A stretch of 64,000 nucleotides of DNA from contig MU270046.1 in assembly GCA_021432635.1 (NCBI GenBank), positions 223,913 to 287,912 on the forward strand, in the 5' to 3' direction. Below, one piece after another: positions 11,643 to 23,322 of the stretch. The notes under the pieces were generated by a model, which saw only the letters and a program-made list of their open reading frames with translations, was not told where the DNA came from and did not search any database. Position 1 is the first letter of the stretch; the number at the start of each line of letters is the position of its first letter. Source of the DNA: Thozetella sp. PMI_491. Taxonomy: Eukaryota; Ascomycota; Sordariomycetes; Chaetosphaeriales; Chaetosphaeriaceae. The position numbers were made by a program, and so were the translations under genes.

Positions 11643-12919
11643 ATGTCAAACTCCACTTCGGCCGTGCCCGACTATGTAGTCGGTGAGTCACGGAGCGCAG
11701 ACCTGATTGCTATCGTCGCCTGCATGACGGCCCTATCAACCATCGTGCTTGTTCTGCGCATTTGGACGAGAGCCGCAGTTCAGGGCATGCCTCTTGGGTC
11801 AGACGATTGGACCATCCTAGTCTCGTGGCTGTTTAGCCTGGCCTTCACGGTCAATGTTTGCACACGTCAGTACTCTTCTCGTGGCAGCAGCCGCGCCGCT
11901 CGCTGACGTGGATGGTTTGCACAGAAACGCAGTATGGTTTGGGTAAACATGTCATGGACCTGCCCCCAACGACAAACTTTCCTGCCTCTCTAGAACTCTT
12001 CTATTTTGGCGAGGCAACTTACTACGTCACCGTCAGCCTCACTAAGGTGTCTATCTTGTTCCTCTATCTCAAACTCATACCCCAGAGAGGTTACCAATAC
12101 ATCTGTTGGGGCATGATGGCTTTCGTCGCCTTGACAGGCTTGACTTGTGTGATAGCGGGCATCTTCCAGTGTAACCCCATCCACAAGGCTTGGGACACGG
12201 ATGTGCCTGGCACATGTTTCAACCAAGTCGCGCTTTACCTGAGCAACGCCGGTCTCAACATCCTTCAGGACTTCATCATTTACATCTTGCCGGTCAAGAG
12301 GCTCTGGGAAATCCAGCTTCCCAGAAAGCAACGTATCGCTTTAATCATCGTTTTCGTCATCGGTGGTTTTGTTTGCCTCACAGGCATTCTTCGACTGCAG
12401 TCACTCACCATGGCCTCTGTATCCAAGGATCCTACCTGTAAGCTGTCTCCCACTGCCGTCCTGGGTCACCTTTAATAACCTTTGACTCTTGCAATAGGGG
12501 ATAACTACGGGGCCGCAATTTGGTCTTCTATCGAGTCCAACATAGGCATAGTTTGTGCCTCTCTTGTCCATTTCAAGCCCCTTATCGCGCGATATGCACC
12601 ACAAATGCTCAGTATTCAGCGCACCACGAGACTGGCTGACGAACGGTCGGGGGGCACAAACAACAGCAGCCATCTCCGTAGCCTCGGACGGTCGACGCCC
12701 GGCAGCCGCAAGCCGTTTGGCATTCTCACAGAAATGGAATTGGAGGATCATGATGAGTCTAGCATTGTTCGTGCAGCGGCACAAAAGGCTGTGAGCGATA
12801 ACTCGAGTGACAATAGCGATATCTATGCCACTTCTACACGGGACACGGACCGACAATCTTCCGCTATTCACAAGACGACTCGGGTTACCATATCATATGC
12901 AGATGCTAGAGGCTTCTGA
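11643..12919 (+). CDS. fungal rhodopsin-like integral membrane protein (PTH11/SAT4 type)
   Basis: Three exons, 11643-11865, 11925-12437 and 12498-12919, give 385 residues; both introns are about 60 nt and all phases agree. The splices produce the family hallmarks TQYGLGKH and KDPTWDNYGAAIWSSIE. Seven membrane segments can be drawn, with SLTKVSILFLYLKL and NAGLNILQDFIIYILPV as typical inner blocks. The C-terminal tail of about 100 residues is polar and Ser/Asp-rich. Members resemble G-protein-coupled receptors without proven ligands, and many sit near secondary-metabolism genes. There is no CFEM domain at the N-terminus. Confidence 0.9.
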
Positions 12920-14607
12920 GGCCAAACAGTGTCAGAGGAACGAACATACGGGTGAAATACCCTCTGTACCATGTAATTATTGCCATGTATTTGTTATTAG
13001 CACGAAAGGGCTTGGTGTATCATAGCAAATTCTTAGCAGTTTCGGTCACTCTCGTCACTTGCTCTAATACGATCTCTATCGCGAAAGTAAACGTTGGAAC
13101 TCTCACCAAAAGCTAGATTCAATTTGCGTGCCATGTATTTCGGGAAGACCCTCCTAGAAGCGCTTGGCTAGGCAAACACACGGCTCGGCCCCCAAGGATC
13201 GGCATTCCTCAGATCCTAGCAATCTCAGACGCAAAAGTTCAACTGGTCACTAAAAATACCGCTAGCATTGTCTCATGCTGGGTATAGATACGGGGCCTTA
13301 GGTTCCGAATTCACAACCATGTCTGTCAAAATGTTGGGCCTTGAGGTGTCGGACTTCGCTTTCGGCAGAATCCTCCACAGAGTACGCAGTGGCGGGCAAC
13401 TGGTGCCTCCTGCTTGCCCTAAACCGTTAGGCTAGTGCCGATCACCGGCTTAGTCTGCAGGGGCGCTGCCACGTACCCGGCTGCACAACCCGAGCATGGT
13501 AGCGAGCCAAGAGTTCATGGGGCAGTGTTCTATTCTGTAAGCAGGAACGAGGCGCTCCATCCCCGCTGCCGTTGCATCCTACCACTTTCGATATGGTGCT
13601 GTTGTCTCGGTTCCAGCTTCACAGAGGAGCCAAGTTGAAAACGGTACATGCAGCTGATGTGCGTGAGGATCAATATTGTCGGTAGAGCACTCAACACGGC
13701 ACAAAACAGGCCGCTTGTGAATTCATCGAGGTTGCTAAGCAGAGAGAATTGCCAGCAAGGGCAGGGCATGATGACACTGACCATGTCATCTATTGGTTAG
13801 ATCCCGTACGAGTAGTCTTCGTAGCCAAGGGGTTCTAGACTTGGCGTATTCGGTGAAGATCAGCAACCACGGTATATTTTACCATGAATGAATTGTGTGC
13901 TAAACGAATAAAACTTATCTCTCGTTATCCTGAAACCTGACTAGACAGGGAGTTTGATATTTATCATCAGTTCGTAGCCCCCCCGGCATCGGACGAGGGC
14001 CGGGGGGCGATGCTGCCCAGGAGTATCACAAACGCCCTCACCGTGTCTTTATGAGCGTCTACACGTCCGATGAGCAGGGGTTGGAAATTCACTCAGCCAG
14101 CACCGCGAACTATGCCATCCTTGTGCCTAGTAGGACTTGTGACATGCCCCTCTGGTACCCAGGGGGACTCTTGGAGCTGACAGGCTGTGAACCTTTATCC
14201 GCCTCTGTCGCAGACGAAACGACGCGATCAAGGGTCCCTCTACGCTAGCCCCAACAGTTCGCTGGTTCAATGTCAGTGCTCGAATCCATCACCAGTGAAC
14301 CCATCCCATCAGTCGGGACCTGTCAGACGATACCGAATCCACAGACCTGGGTCGATTGCCCAACACCGGCACGCTGGGCCGACATGAAGGCTGCAAAGGT
14401 GCCCATAATGGCCATAGCTTCTCTTGGCCCGGTGTCGCATGCAGCGAGTTCGGGACGGAACAGCTAGGTCTCTCCGCAACCAGAAAATGTATTAAATAGA
14501 GCCATGAGAGATCCCGTCTGGTGCGTAGGAGCGGCACCAGCTTCTTCCTCTGTTTTCAATCTACTTCATCAGTCTCTCCCTCATTCTTTGTCGTCCTTTT
14601 GTTTACC
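12920..14607. other. intergenic, no gene supported
   Basis: 1.7 kb between the rhodopsin-like gene and the P450. It contains a GC-rich potential hairpin at 13977-14013: a C7 run with GGC and GCATCG is matched downstream by GCCGGGGGGC and CGATGC. Open frames at about 13435-13784 and 14051-14537 have no recognisable product. A weak TATA-like TATTAAATA lies near 14489. Confidence 0.45.
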
Positions 14608-16571
14608 ATGCTTTCCTCCTCATTCGAGGACTTGTTCCTCGCCTATCGACTGCTACCGCAGCTCTTCAGCGGCAACATTGACTTTGTCAGCGTAGCCAGA
14701 TCGACAGGCACACTCGTTAGTTATGCTAAATGCGACCTGTCACTGCATGCTTTGTGCTCTAACCCCACCTTTTTGCAGGTTCTTGCCTATCTTGTCTACC
14801 TGTTGGTGTACCGTTACTTTTTCCATCCTCTGGCAGGGTTCCCGGGTCCCAAGCTCGCGCCATTTAGTAATGTAACCGCGCATATACTTTTCTCTGTGTT
14901 GGGTAGCAAACACCTGACCAATATTATAGGCACTATGGTACTGGACGTTGCTTAAAGGCAGGGCCCCGTGGGTCAATCACTCATGGCACAAAAAATACGG
15001 TATGATGGCTCAACTTGACTTGAGGGGTGCCTCGGAAGAGCTTACAATTGTATAACTAACTCATCGAAAGGCCCGGTGGTGCGAATCGGAGTGAACCATC
15101 TCAGTTTCTCCACCCATGCCGCCCAGAAAACCATCTATGGCTTCGGCACCAAAGAGGTTCCATCTTTCGCAAAAGATCCGGAGTTCTCTACTCCCGAGGT
15201 CGATGGCACCGTCAACATCATTGTCGAGATCGACAAGAAAGAGCACGCCCGCATGCGACGCATGCTAAGCCACGCCTTCACCAACACGAATCTGTTCACA
15301 CATCAAGATGTCATCACGCGGCGCACCGATGAGATGTTAGACAATATGCATGGCCTCCTGGAGGAAGAGGGGAAGAAAGGCATAAACTTTGTGAAATGGT
15401 CGTACTACGTCACATATGATATCATGGGTACGTTCCCTCGACTCGCATCGCGATTTTCTGCAAACTGACTGGATTCATTACCAGGGGAGATGTCCTTTGG
15501 CGACCTGTGGGAAATTCAGACAGCGAAGCAGCCAGAAGGAAAGTTCCACTGGGCAGATGTCATCACCGCTACAACCAATGTAAACGACATGCTCCGTGCC
15601 ATCTGCGTCATTCCAGGACTATTCAGTCTGGTGACCTGGTACATGCCAAAGGTCCTCCAAGACACCATCGTTCGCCATGCCGAATATGCACATGAATACA
15701 CGCAGGCGTACGTGTTTCCTACTAAAATATCCTGTGTTGTCACCATCCACCCTCTGTTTTGCTGACATTATCCAAGGCGACTCGCGATGAAGACCGATCG
15801 AAAAGACTTCCTATACCACATGCTCAATGACAAGAGCTCGCCTCGTCCCGCGGACAGCGAGCTCGCTTCACACTTCCAAGCTATGATGCTTGCCGGAAGT
15901 ATCACAACTGCTACGTTTCTTCCTGGGACGTTGTACTATTTATGCAAGGAGCCAGTTAAACGTGCCCGCCTCATCGATGAGATCCGCAGCAAGTTCCCCC
16001 GAGCAGAAGATATCAACGGCAGGACATTGGTGGAAGACTGCCCGTATCTCAACGCGGTGTGTGACGAAAGTCTGCGGATATACCCGCCTGCCGGTGCCGC
16101 ACATCTAACGAGGATCGTCCCCGATGGTGGATGCGATATAGCGGGTCATTGGGTCCCCGGAGGTGTAGGTTCATCCCCCGAAAATCCGCGACATCATAAT
16201 CCAACCTGGGTGGCGCTAACTCTCTGTTCCTGCAGACGCGCGTTTCCGTTCATCCTTGGTCTATACTCCGAGACGAGACCAACTTCACCGAGCCTGAAAA
16301 GTTCATTCCGGAGCGCTGGATGCACACGGAGCCGGAGGGTCAGCGGGGCGACAAGCTAGAGACCAACCTCCCCTTTTCGTCCGGCCCGAGAGGTTGCCTT
16401 GGAAAGAATTTGGCATACCTCGAGATGCGTATGATCCTCGCCAAGTTTTTCTGGCGATACGATGTCGACTGGTTTGACGCAAGTATCGACTGGGAGCGTG
16501 ACGGCATGGGATACACTGTATGGAAGAAGCCAGACTTCCGAGTCCTTCTAAAGGAGCGCGAAGATATTTGA
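14608..16571 (+). CDS. cytochrome P450 monooxygenase (Tri11-like class)
   Basis: Seven exons: 14608-14715, 14779-14871, 14930-14999, 15071-15427, 15485-15707, 15777-16164 and 16236-16571, giving 524 residues with all phases correct. The third exon (70 nt) supplies WHKKYG, joined to PVVRIG of the next exon. It has an N-terminal membrane anchor, the proline hinge FPGPK, the K-helix ESLR near 381 and the heme loop FSSGPRGCLG with Cys about 467. The I-helix reads AGSITTAT near 323-330, so the usual acidic residue before Thr-Thr is Ile. The family resembles isotrichodermin 15-hydroxylase-type enzymes that tailor secondary metabolites at the ER. It lies next to DUF3328 genes and may belong to the same pathway. 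It converges with the first UstYa-like gene. Confidence 0.92.
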
Positions 16572-16867
16572 GCAAGCTCACTGCGCAAGGCAATTTGTCC
16601 GTTCGCTCCTCTCCTATCCATAGGATTGGAAAGCGGAGCGAGAAAAAGAAGATTAAAAGAAGGCACGGGGTGAAGAATGGTACGCTCGCAAGGGCCATCA
16701 AAAGGGTTTACAGGTGTATTGTATTTAAACTTGACAGCTAGACATTTTCCTCTACACAGATCAGCATGGCTTTTTATAAAGCTGTTGTTATCTTTCCTTT
16801 AAGACACGCAAGAGTGCCAGAGAATGCATTTTGACAATATCGCCTTCCCAAACAATAACATCTATCT

Positions 16868-17843
16868 TTAGTTCAAACTTGGCATCTCAATGGCATCAGG
16901 TGGCTTTCTAATGGTATGGGTGATAGGAGCCTCATTCTTACGTGCCCACTGTAAAACTTCTTCGGGGTCTCGACACTGGTGCCAAGTACTGAAGTCCGGC
17001 GTAGCGGCCGCTTTGCCTATCACCCAATGAAAGAGGACAAGACCTGTGTCGGCATTGCACATCAACACTTGGCGGAGTATCTCAATGCAGTGATCTATAA
17101 AACGACAGTCAGTGGAGCTCCGCTAGAGGCATGGGAGACTAAAGCTGACCAACATGGGCTCGCCAGTTCTTCGCTGTGCGCTGGTAGTGCTCGGGATATG
17201 TCGCGCGGCGCACCTCATCCTTCATCGCGTCAATAGAGTATTAACCACCTAGTCTTCCTAGTAAACGCGCGAAATGGGTTGGAAGTTAACTCACCAGACA
17301 ATGTAACTGATGGAACATCTCCAAAGTCGCCATATAGCTGCCCCCATTCGTCTCGTCCAACACAACCGTGGAGTTGAACCACTCATCGTCACTAGCCTTT
17401 CGCGACCGGCGGATGTCGTCTTCGGTCGCCGCCAGCAGCACAGCTCCGCCACTAAACCACGGACTCTCTGTGAAGCGCGCCCAAGCGTCATCGACGGCCT
17501 GGCTCGGAGGGCCTCGATATGGGCTGGATTCCAAGAGTCCGCCCTTGAAACGTGTCCATTCGAGGCTCCAGTCAATGTCGGGACGCCAGGACAGCTCATG
17601 GGGTATCCTCTGCGTCTCATATAGGCGGATATTGTTGGCCAAGGAAATGGCCATTCCGAAGATGAAAGACAGCAAAGAGGTGATAGCAATGCTCCCTAAG
17701 ATGGCCATTCGTTCGCGCCGGCTAGTCTTTTGTGGAGGGTCTGCAGGAGACGCAGTTTTGGCCGTGGGGGCTTCTTCCTGATGGACTGGCCCATAGCCCG
17801 GCTGCTTGAAAAGATAGGAGACTCCAGAAAGCAACGATTCCAT
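16868..17843 (-). CDS. UstYa-like oxidase (DUF3328), first copy
   Basis: Exons 17843-17295, 17219-17150 and 17094-16868 give 281 residues. A cytosolic N-terminus of about 45 residues is followed by one membrane segment (about 46-69) and a lumenal domain. Both family motifs are present: HQLHC at the end of exon 1 and HVDHC made by the exon 2-3 join, followed by LRQVLMCNADT and HQCRDPEEVLQWA. Exon 2 begins after an AAG acceptor, giving DEVRRATYPEHY, the usual spacing after the first motif. A nearer CTAG acceptor would bring an in-frame stop. UstYa-type proteins catalyse oxidative cyclisation or related steps in fungal peptide pathways, the HxxHC residues probably binding metal. Confidence 0.9.
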
Positions 17844-19439
17844 TTCTTGATACTAGATTTGCTTGGGACGAGTACTTTTTGCCTCAGAAACCGGTCTGGT
17901 GGATCCCCTTCTCTAGAAGCTCTCTGAACACCTCTTTGGATTGCAAGCTGCGTAGGCTACACACTGGTGATGTCTTAATCATCCGTGCTTCCTCGGATAT
18001 CAGGACTCGACGCAAGCAAGCGAAACCTAGAAGCGATAGGTTGGAAGCCAGCCGGATTGCGTAATTTTTCGGCGTTCACACGATAAGGCTGGAGGGTGCT
18101 ACGTGAGAAGGATGAGCTGTTACTAAGTGTCAGAGCCGGTCAGAAATGAGTACGTATACGGAAATACGCATACGGGGCCGACTTATGCTGACGGATTAAC
18201 ATGCAGAGGCTAAGCCTTTTTGTCTATTGGATACTGTCGGCCAATTGGACAAGACCGTGTTACAGCATATGTGGTTGTATAGAGGCGGGGTGATATGGCT
18301 TCGGGACTACCCACCCTTGCAGGATGCCCGCAATACCTCTTGGCTGCGATTCGATGCGTCCGCGGTAAGCGACCGCAAACGATCAACTTTTATAGGAAGT
18401 CGGGGCCAGTGATGACGATGCGGCAGTGGACTAGGAGTGGCCTAGCTGGAAAAATGAAGCTAGATACAGCTAGACAGTCCGGAAGCGGGGGTGGTTCGAA
18501 GCGGAAGAACGCAGTGGCGGATCAGTGGCAATACGACTAACGCAAGTACATACCTTATCTTGCCTTCGAGGCTATGGATATCGCTCAAATGCCTTAACTT
18601 ATGTGGTGCATCGATGGTGCCTCGTTTACAATGCACGCTTCGTTTGCAATGCACTTCAAGGTTTCTTTGGCTAGACTCCTGCAGTAGTCGGCACGAGGCG
18701 TTTGACATCCAACCAGATGGGAGCAGACTCTGATGCCGTATGATCGTAGAGGATACATCAGATCAGTGAACATTATGGCAATACCTAAACCTGGCATAGT
18801 CTATGATGCCGTGGCTGCCACGGATTGCGCGTCGCATATAGACCACAGGGAGTATACAATCGACTAGCCGGCAAAGGAGGAAAGAGAACTTCTACACTGT
18901 ACTTGGCATAACAAGTGCGAAATTACTAAATCGGGAAATATTAAGTATGTGTGCGCCTTTGGCAAACGTATACAGATCGGCCCGCGCTCCCCGGGCTGGG
19001 GAATGTGCATGCCGCACGCACAACCCGCTCCCGAGCAGATGCATTACTCCGCAACGTGCATATGCGCCGCTTTACTAGCCTTGCTCATGGTGTATCACTC
19101 GGATATACTCCAGCGGAGTTATATTCTTGGGTACAATCTACTAGCTGAGCATCGAGCCACAACCCATGCATGGCGTTGTTCAGCGGAGGGGTTAGGCTAC
19201 TTATCATGCAATGCAGCTTTGCTCAGTTATTGGTCAAGCAGTTTATGGTGTCTAGAGACTACCAATCACATCTGAACGGTCGAAACCAGTGGCAAGGAGC
19301 AAATCGGGCTGCCGACAGTCCTGCAAACATCAAGTAGGCTGCTTCAAATCCTTCCACCTCATCCCTTCCCCCCGGCCTAGAATCCTCGACGCCCGAAATC
19401 GGAAGTCATTTCTCCTTTCTAAGTTTCCTGCCCAGAACA
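17844..19439. other. intergenic, no gene supported
   Basis: 1.6 kb upstream of the first UstYa-like gene and downstream of the second. Open frames at about 18227-18797 and 18949-19275 lack motifs and a credible signal peptide. I looked here for a second precursor peptide and found none. Confidence 0.4.
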
Positions 19440-20527
19440 CTACTGTGGTGCTGGAGTAAGCCTCCCAGGGTCATACGGGGTCCAGTCGAGCTCGTCAGTG
19501 CCAAACGCTCTCCCCCACATGAGGATGGTGTAGTAGTTTCTGCACGTGTGTGCGGTTTCCATGCCGACCTGCCACCTCTGAAGTCTCTCATGCCATCGCC
19601 AATAGTTCACTCCCGTGTTGGCATGGCACATAGCGTTCTGCCGAATCCTGTCGATGCAGTGCACTGAAACATAGCATCATGCTTAGCCCAACGAAACTAG
19701 TCGTTCGAAGTTTAGAGAACTCACTTTGATGAGCCGTTACGACATCGTTGCGCGTTCCGTTCGGGAAAAACATTTCCCATTGTGGATATCGCTCCGGGAA
19801 TAGTCCCTGACGCAAGGAGTTGAGGCAGTGCAAGAGATGGAATACCTGCCTTGGTTAGCAATGGAGTGCCAGCTTTTGGCATGAATGCTGCGCTATACCT
19901 CTAGAGTGATCATGCCATCACCCTCTGTGCCGGGGTAGATCAATGTCTGGTTTGGAAGCTTGCTGACGTCTTTCGCTGGGACAGGTATGTACGTGGTGCC
20001 TTGGTGCGTGTTTGCAGTCAGACTTATTATCCTACCCAGATATAGTCACTGGTATTATCGTCTCACCGCTGTAGAGGTCTTTCCAGAGTTCATCAACATG
20101 ATCATCCGGAGGCATCTGGTAGGGCGAGAAGTGATCAAGGCCGTCGTAGAAAACCACATCTTCGTACTCAACAGCAACATTACCGGGTGCTAATTTGACG
20201 GAAGAGTATCAGCTAAAGCGTCCGTGTGAACTTACCAAGGGCATTCAATAGGCATTCAGCTATAGTGAGGGAATAAGACTTACACCAGGTGCGCAATGTT
20301 GGGTCCACAAATTGGTCCACAACTTTGATGTGCGTCACAGACCAAGCCAAACCAGCGAGCAGCCCAACAATGATCAAGAAATTCGCGAGGAGAAGACGCT
20401 TCAGCCACTTGATGGCTTGTCTTAACTTCTCTTCTTTCCGAGCGAACTCGGCCTGCCCTTTTTCAATCTCGAAAGACCTGTCGTCTTGGAGGAAGCCCTG
20501 CTGCTCATCAAGTAGTTCGTTGTCCAT
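19440..20527 (-). CDS. UstYa-like oxidase (DUF3328), second copy
   Basis: Five exons: 20527-20284, 20189-20067, 19999-19899, 19845-19725 and 19663-19440, giving 270 residues. The N-terminal cytosolic part (MDNELLDEQQ...) is charged and helical, followed by one membrane segment near LLLANFLIIVGLLAGLAW. The lumenal domain has WSPGNVAVEYEDV at the first splice, LDHFSPYQMPPDD, the first motif HLLHC after FPNQ-type linkers, and the second, HQMHC, created at the exon 4-5 junction, then IRQNAMCHANTG. Family members are type II membrane proteins acting on peptide or cyclic intermediates. It shows only family-level likeness to the other two copies here, so they are not recent duplicates. Same strand as the first copy, divergent from the precursor-like gene. 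Confidence 0.9.
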
Positions 20528-21097
20528 GTTGCTCGGGCACTCCCTGAAGTAGAGATCGAAGATGATTGTATGAACTATCTTAGAGACGAGAAGATTTGAG
20601 TGATATAGAGTCGTGGGAGAGTTGTGCGGTAGAGGATACGATAAGAAACGCAAAACAAGCACGGTCCGTCTTTGATATTGTGGGTGCTCGAGGATGTGAC
20701 CTGGGTCAGTTATCTTTGGGCCCACACCTACCTCGGTACCGCCCATGATATACTTTATGGCACTGATTAAGTATGCAGCAAGACAATAGTTGGACTATAA
20801 AGGTAATATAACCGAAGAAGGTCATATCCTCGTGGGTACACGCACAATCGTACTCGCTCGTCATATTTGCCAAGATGATCCTATGACCGAAAGCGACATC
20901 ATCAAGCGCAGGTCTTAGAGCACGGTTACATGGCGAACATGAGAAAACCAGTATTTGATTGATAGTCGAAATACAAGGGCAAAGGAGTAGGGGAGTTGGT
21001 TCTCTTGGAATGATTACACCCCTTGCCAGGTACTCTCTACCCTCTCACAACACTGCTCTTCGTACCCACAAGCCAAAGGTACGTATAGTTTAAGATC

Positions 21098-21105
21098 TAT
21101 AAAAG
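21098..21105 (+). promoter_or_regulatory. TATA box of the precursor-like gene
   Basis: TATAAAAG, 165 nt before the ATG at 21270, followed by a pyrimidine-rich stretch (CTTCTCTTTCACGC) typical of transcription starts in highly expressed fungal genes. Confidence 0.5.
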
Positions 21106-21182
21106 GGATATCGAGACCATATCACAATCCTTCTCTTTCACGCTATCTACTCGCTCAACTCCTTCAAGCAGCTCAAGTTTTT

Positions 21183-21199
21183 ACCGCCCAAAACCAGGC
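21183..21199 (+). promoter_or_regulatory. leader motif shared with the Cys-rich peptide gene
   Basis: ACCGCCCAAAACCAGGC, 71 nt before the ATG. It matches 16 of 17 bases at 25551-25567. TCAAGTTTTT directly precedes it; a TCAAGTTTT also lies in the leader of the second gene. It could be a regulator site or common ancestry of the leaders. Confidence 0.45.
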
Positions 21200-21269
21200 C
21201 AGCTTTTGAAGGCTCAGAGTCGTTATACGAAGTTCTTAGATTCTCATATATCCCCAGACTCTCCTCACA

Positions 21270-21751
21270 ATGAAGATCACAGCCATTGAAGCCATCCTCA
21301 CAGTGGTTCTGGCCGCATATCCGACCACCGTTGCTGCGTTCCCGCCTCCATCACTGGTAGGTGACCCTCTCCCTTCGTTCTCAACCACCATCGCCGATCA
21401 GGCGTTCATGAAAATCCTCGAATGAAAAAGGTCATTGAACCGTATTATTACCGCCGATTTGGCCGTGTCACATACGAGCAGCGGCGCACCTCATATCTTA
21501 ACAATGTCCGTTGCTGACCTCGTCTGCCTTTATTCCTTCATGTGACACTTTACCACCTGTCCGAGACTATTAACAACTGACCTTATCTTTCCATGTAGGG
21601 CAATGTGGCCGCCCGGGCTCCGGCAGATGATGCTCTTCCCAAGGCTATCCCTGAGAACGCTGATCCAACGCTTCAGTGGTGGCATCCGGATTACTGGGAC
21701 CGTTCCGTGCACAAAGATGCCCGGGCTCCTGAGCAAATTGAGGCTGTCTAG
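21270..21751 (+). CDS. small secreted peptide, candidate RiPP precursor with a WWHPDYW core
   Basis: Exons 21270-21356 and 21599-21751 (intron 242 nt, GTAGGT...CTGAC...TGTAG) give 79 residues. Residues 1-23 form a clear signal peptide (MKITAIEAILTVVLAA... cleaved after TTVAA). The mature part is acidic and Pro/Ala-rich and carries one aromatic cluster, LQWWHPDYWDRS, bracketed by two ARAP tetrapeptides (in VAARAPADD and KDARAPEQ). Signal peptide, spacer and Trp/Tyr/His-rich segment beside three UstYa-like genes match the logic of dikaritin-type precursors. Against this, those precursors usually carry several KR-flanked repeats, absent here. Reading through the intron would give a 51-residue variant. 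It could instead be a plain secreted effector. Confidence 0.7.
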
Positions 21752-23322
21752 GCTCCCCTCAAACGCGGATCCCAACCCACCTTGGAGCCATGGCTGTAAA
21801 TCTAGCGAGTTCTTTCAGAGGCAGAAAGACTCGCTCCAAGACATTATGGGGGCCGCGGGAAAGGACGGGAGAGTAGATAGTGCATCTCTACGCGTGGGCA
21901 GGTGGCCATCTCAAATGACCAGTTGAGCGTGTTCTTAGCTTTCGCAGCCTCTAGGATGCGAAGAGAGTCTTCCTTTAGCAGTCGCTTGCTTGTAACCCCT
22001 TCGAAGGCGCCTCGAAGTGTGGATATACCACCACTCCTTTACTACAAATCTAAACATAGTTTTGCGCAAAGACGCTGAATAATGTGACATCCGTTTATTT
22101 ACACGCACCCGATAAAGTACCCAAGAAGGGTTCAATCCTTACCCCTTTACGTACAAGAAGTTAACTGATGTGCATGTGCGGTGCAAGTCGGGGTTATGAA
22201 CTCACCCTGTCGGCTCAGCTAGCTCCTTGGGGTTGAGAAAAGTAAGCAAGATTCTGTCTACTTGAAATTCCTTGGACCCATTGTTAGAACGAGTCCTATT
22301 CTTCAGCTCGCTAGACTTGGACATATTTAGCATTAATGGTCGCAAAGGGAAGGTGATCACTAACTACAGTCGGGGTAGAGATAAGGCAACACAATGTGTC
22401 AAGAGTACAACAAGTTATTTACGGGCCAATGTATGCTGCAAGCATCTGCATGCTTTGAAGGAGTTCACACCGAAAACATGGCTTGGTTTGGATCGGCATA
22501 TCTTGTCGAAGGAGATGCACCCAATCCAATGCACCTCGTATGTACCGCTTTCAAATCTGGCCGACGACCCTAGCAAGTGGAGTGCACACCAGTATGATAC
22601 GTGCATACGCTGTGCAACTCTACGACCCTATCAAGCTGAAAGCCGAGCTCAAGGGAAACTAAGTTACCCCAAAAGAATGAAGCTCAATTCTAATGGTGCA
22701 TCCTTTATCCGTTACACTAGCAAACTGCATTAAGCAGGATACTTCGGACTATTGGGATGCTAGCCCTTGCATCATTCGTTCCGCCTCCATTGGGCGTTGC
22801 CACCGCAGCGTATCAATGCAAACTCGCTATTCCTCCAATCTCGTGCGTCTCCTGTGCCGATATCCGCCGGGAAAAGGACAAGTCGCGATAAAGAACCGAA
22901 GGAGCACAACAGTTTCCCGTGTCGCAAGCCTCACTGAGCCGATGAAGAATACATGTTAACAATGACATCTTCAGAAGTATATTGTCTAACCGTACTAGGA
23001 AATATAGCGGAACCAGGAAATCGCCGAAACAGAAGCCATCGGGGGCGATCGATAGATGTCCACTGAGGCAGTCACCCCATATCCTTGCAAGTATTCGTGA
23101 GTCATGGTTTACCCTCGATAGTAATTCCCGCGGGAACTTCAATGAAGCTCTCCTCCTCCTTACACGAGGCTAGGACATATGTAATAGATGAACAGTGGTG
23201 CAGAAGAAACAGTCAGCCCTCGAGTCTCGCGGGCACACATTTCTTATTCTATCACAACAAATTCTTGGTCCCTAATCTCTCTCCAATTGCTTTCATTTTC
23301 TAGCTTTAATATCAAGCTGAAC
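21752..23322. other. intergenic, no gene supported
   Basis: 1.57 kb between the precursor-like gene and the third UstYa-like gene. A 153-codon open frame at 22272-22733 and others around 22813-23142 show no family motif, signal peptide or splice partner. Confidence 0.4.

Larger units (their letters stand above)
20528..21269. other. divergent promoter region of UstYa copy 2 and the precursor-like gene
   Basis: 742 nt between two divergent starts, a layout that would allow shared control. It contains a TATA box at 21098-21105 and a leader motif at 21183-21199 on the precursor side. No other gene is seen. Confidence 0.5.

Noticed and set aside
13977-14013. GC-rich hairpin as a transcription terminator
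   Set aside because: Fungal RNA polymerase II does not use such hairpins, and no gene ends close by.
14716-14778. Unspliced 5' end of the P450 (63 nt open in frame)
   Set aside because: GTTAGT, CTAAC and TTTTTGCAG make a strong intron, and removal gives a normal membrane anchor.
17220-17294. Frameshift in the first UstYa-like gene
   Set aside because: The apparent stop disappears when the AAG acceptor at 17220 is used, giving the correct family spacing.
20190-20283. 24-nt micro-exon model in the second UstYa-like gene
   Set aside because: It would need a 24-nt intron, too short for fungi. A single 94-nt intron gives the expected WSPGNVAVEY.
21599-21751. Alpha-pheromone precursor for the small secreted peptide
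   Set aside because: Fungal alpha-pheromones come as WC...CW repeats with KR sites; here there are no Cys and no repeats.
22272-22733. 153-codon open frame after the precursor-like gene
   Set aside because: No recognisable family, no signal peptide and unnatural composition; not usable as a second precursor.
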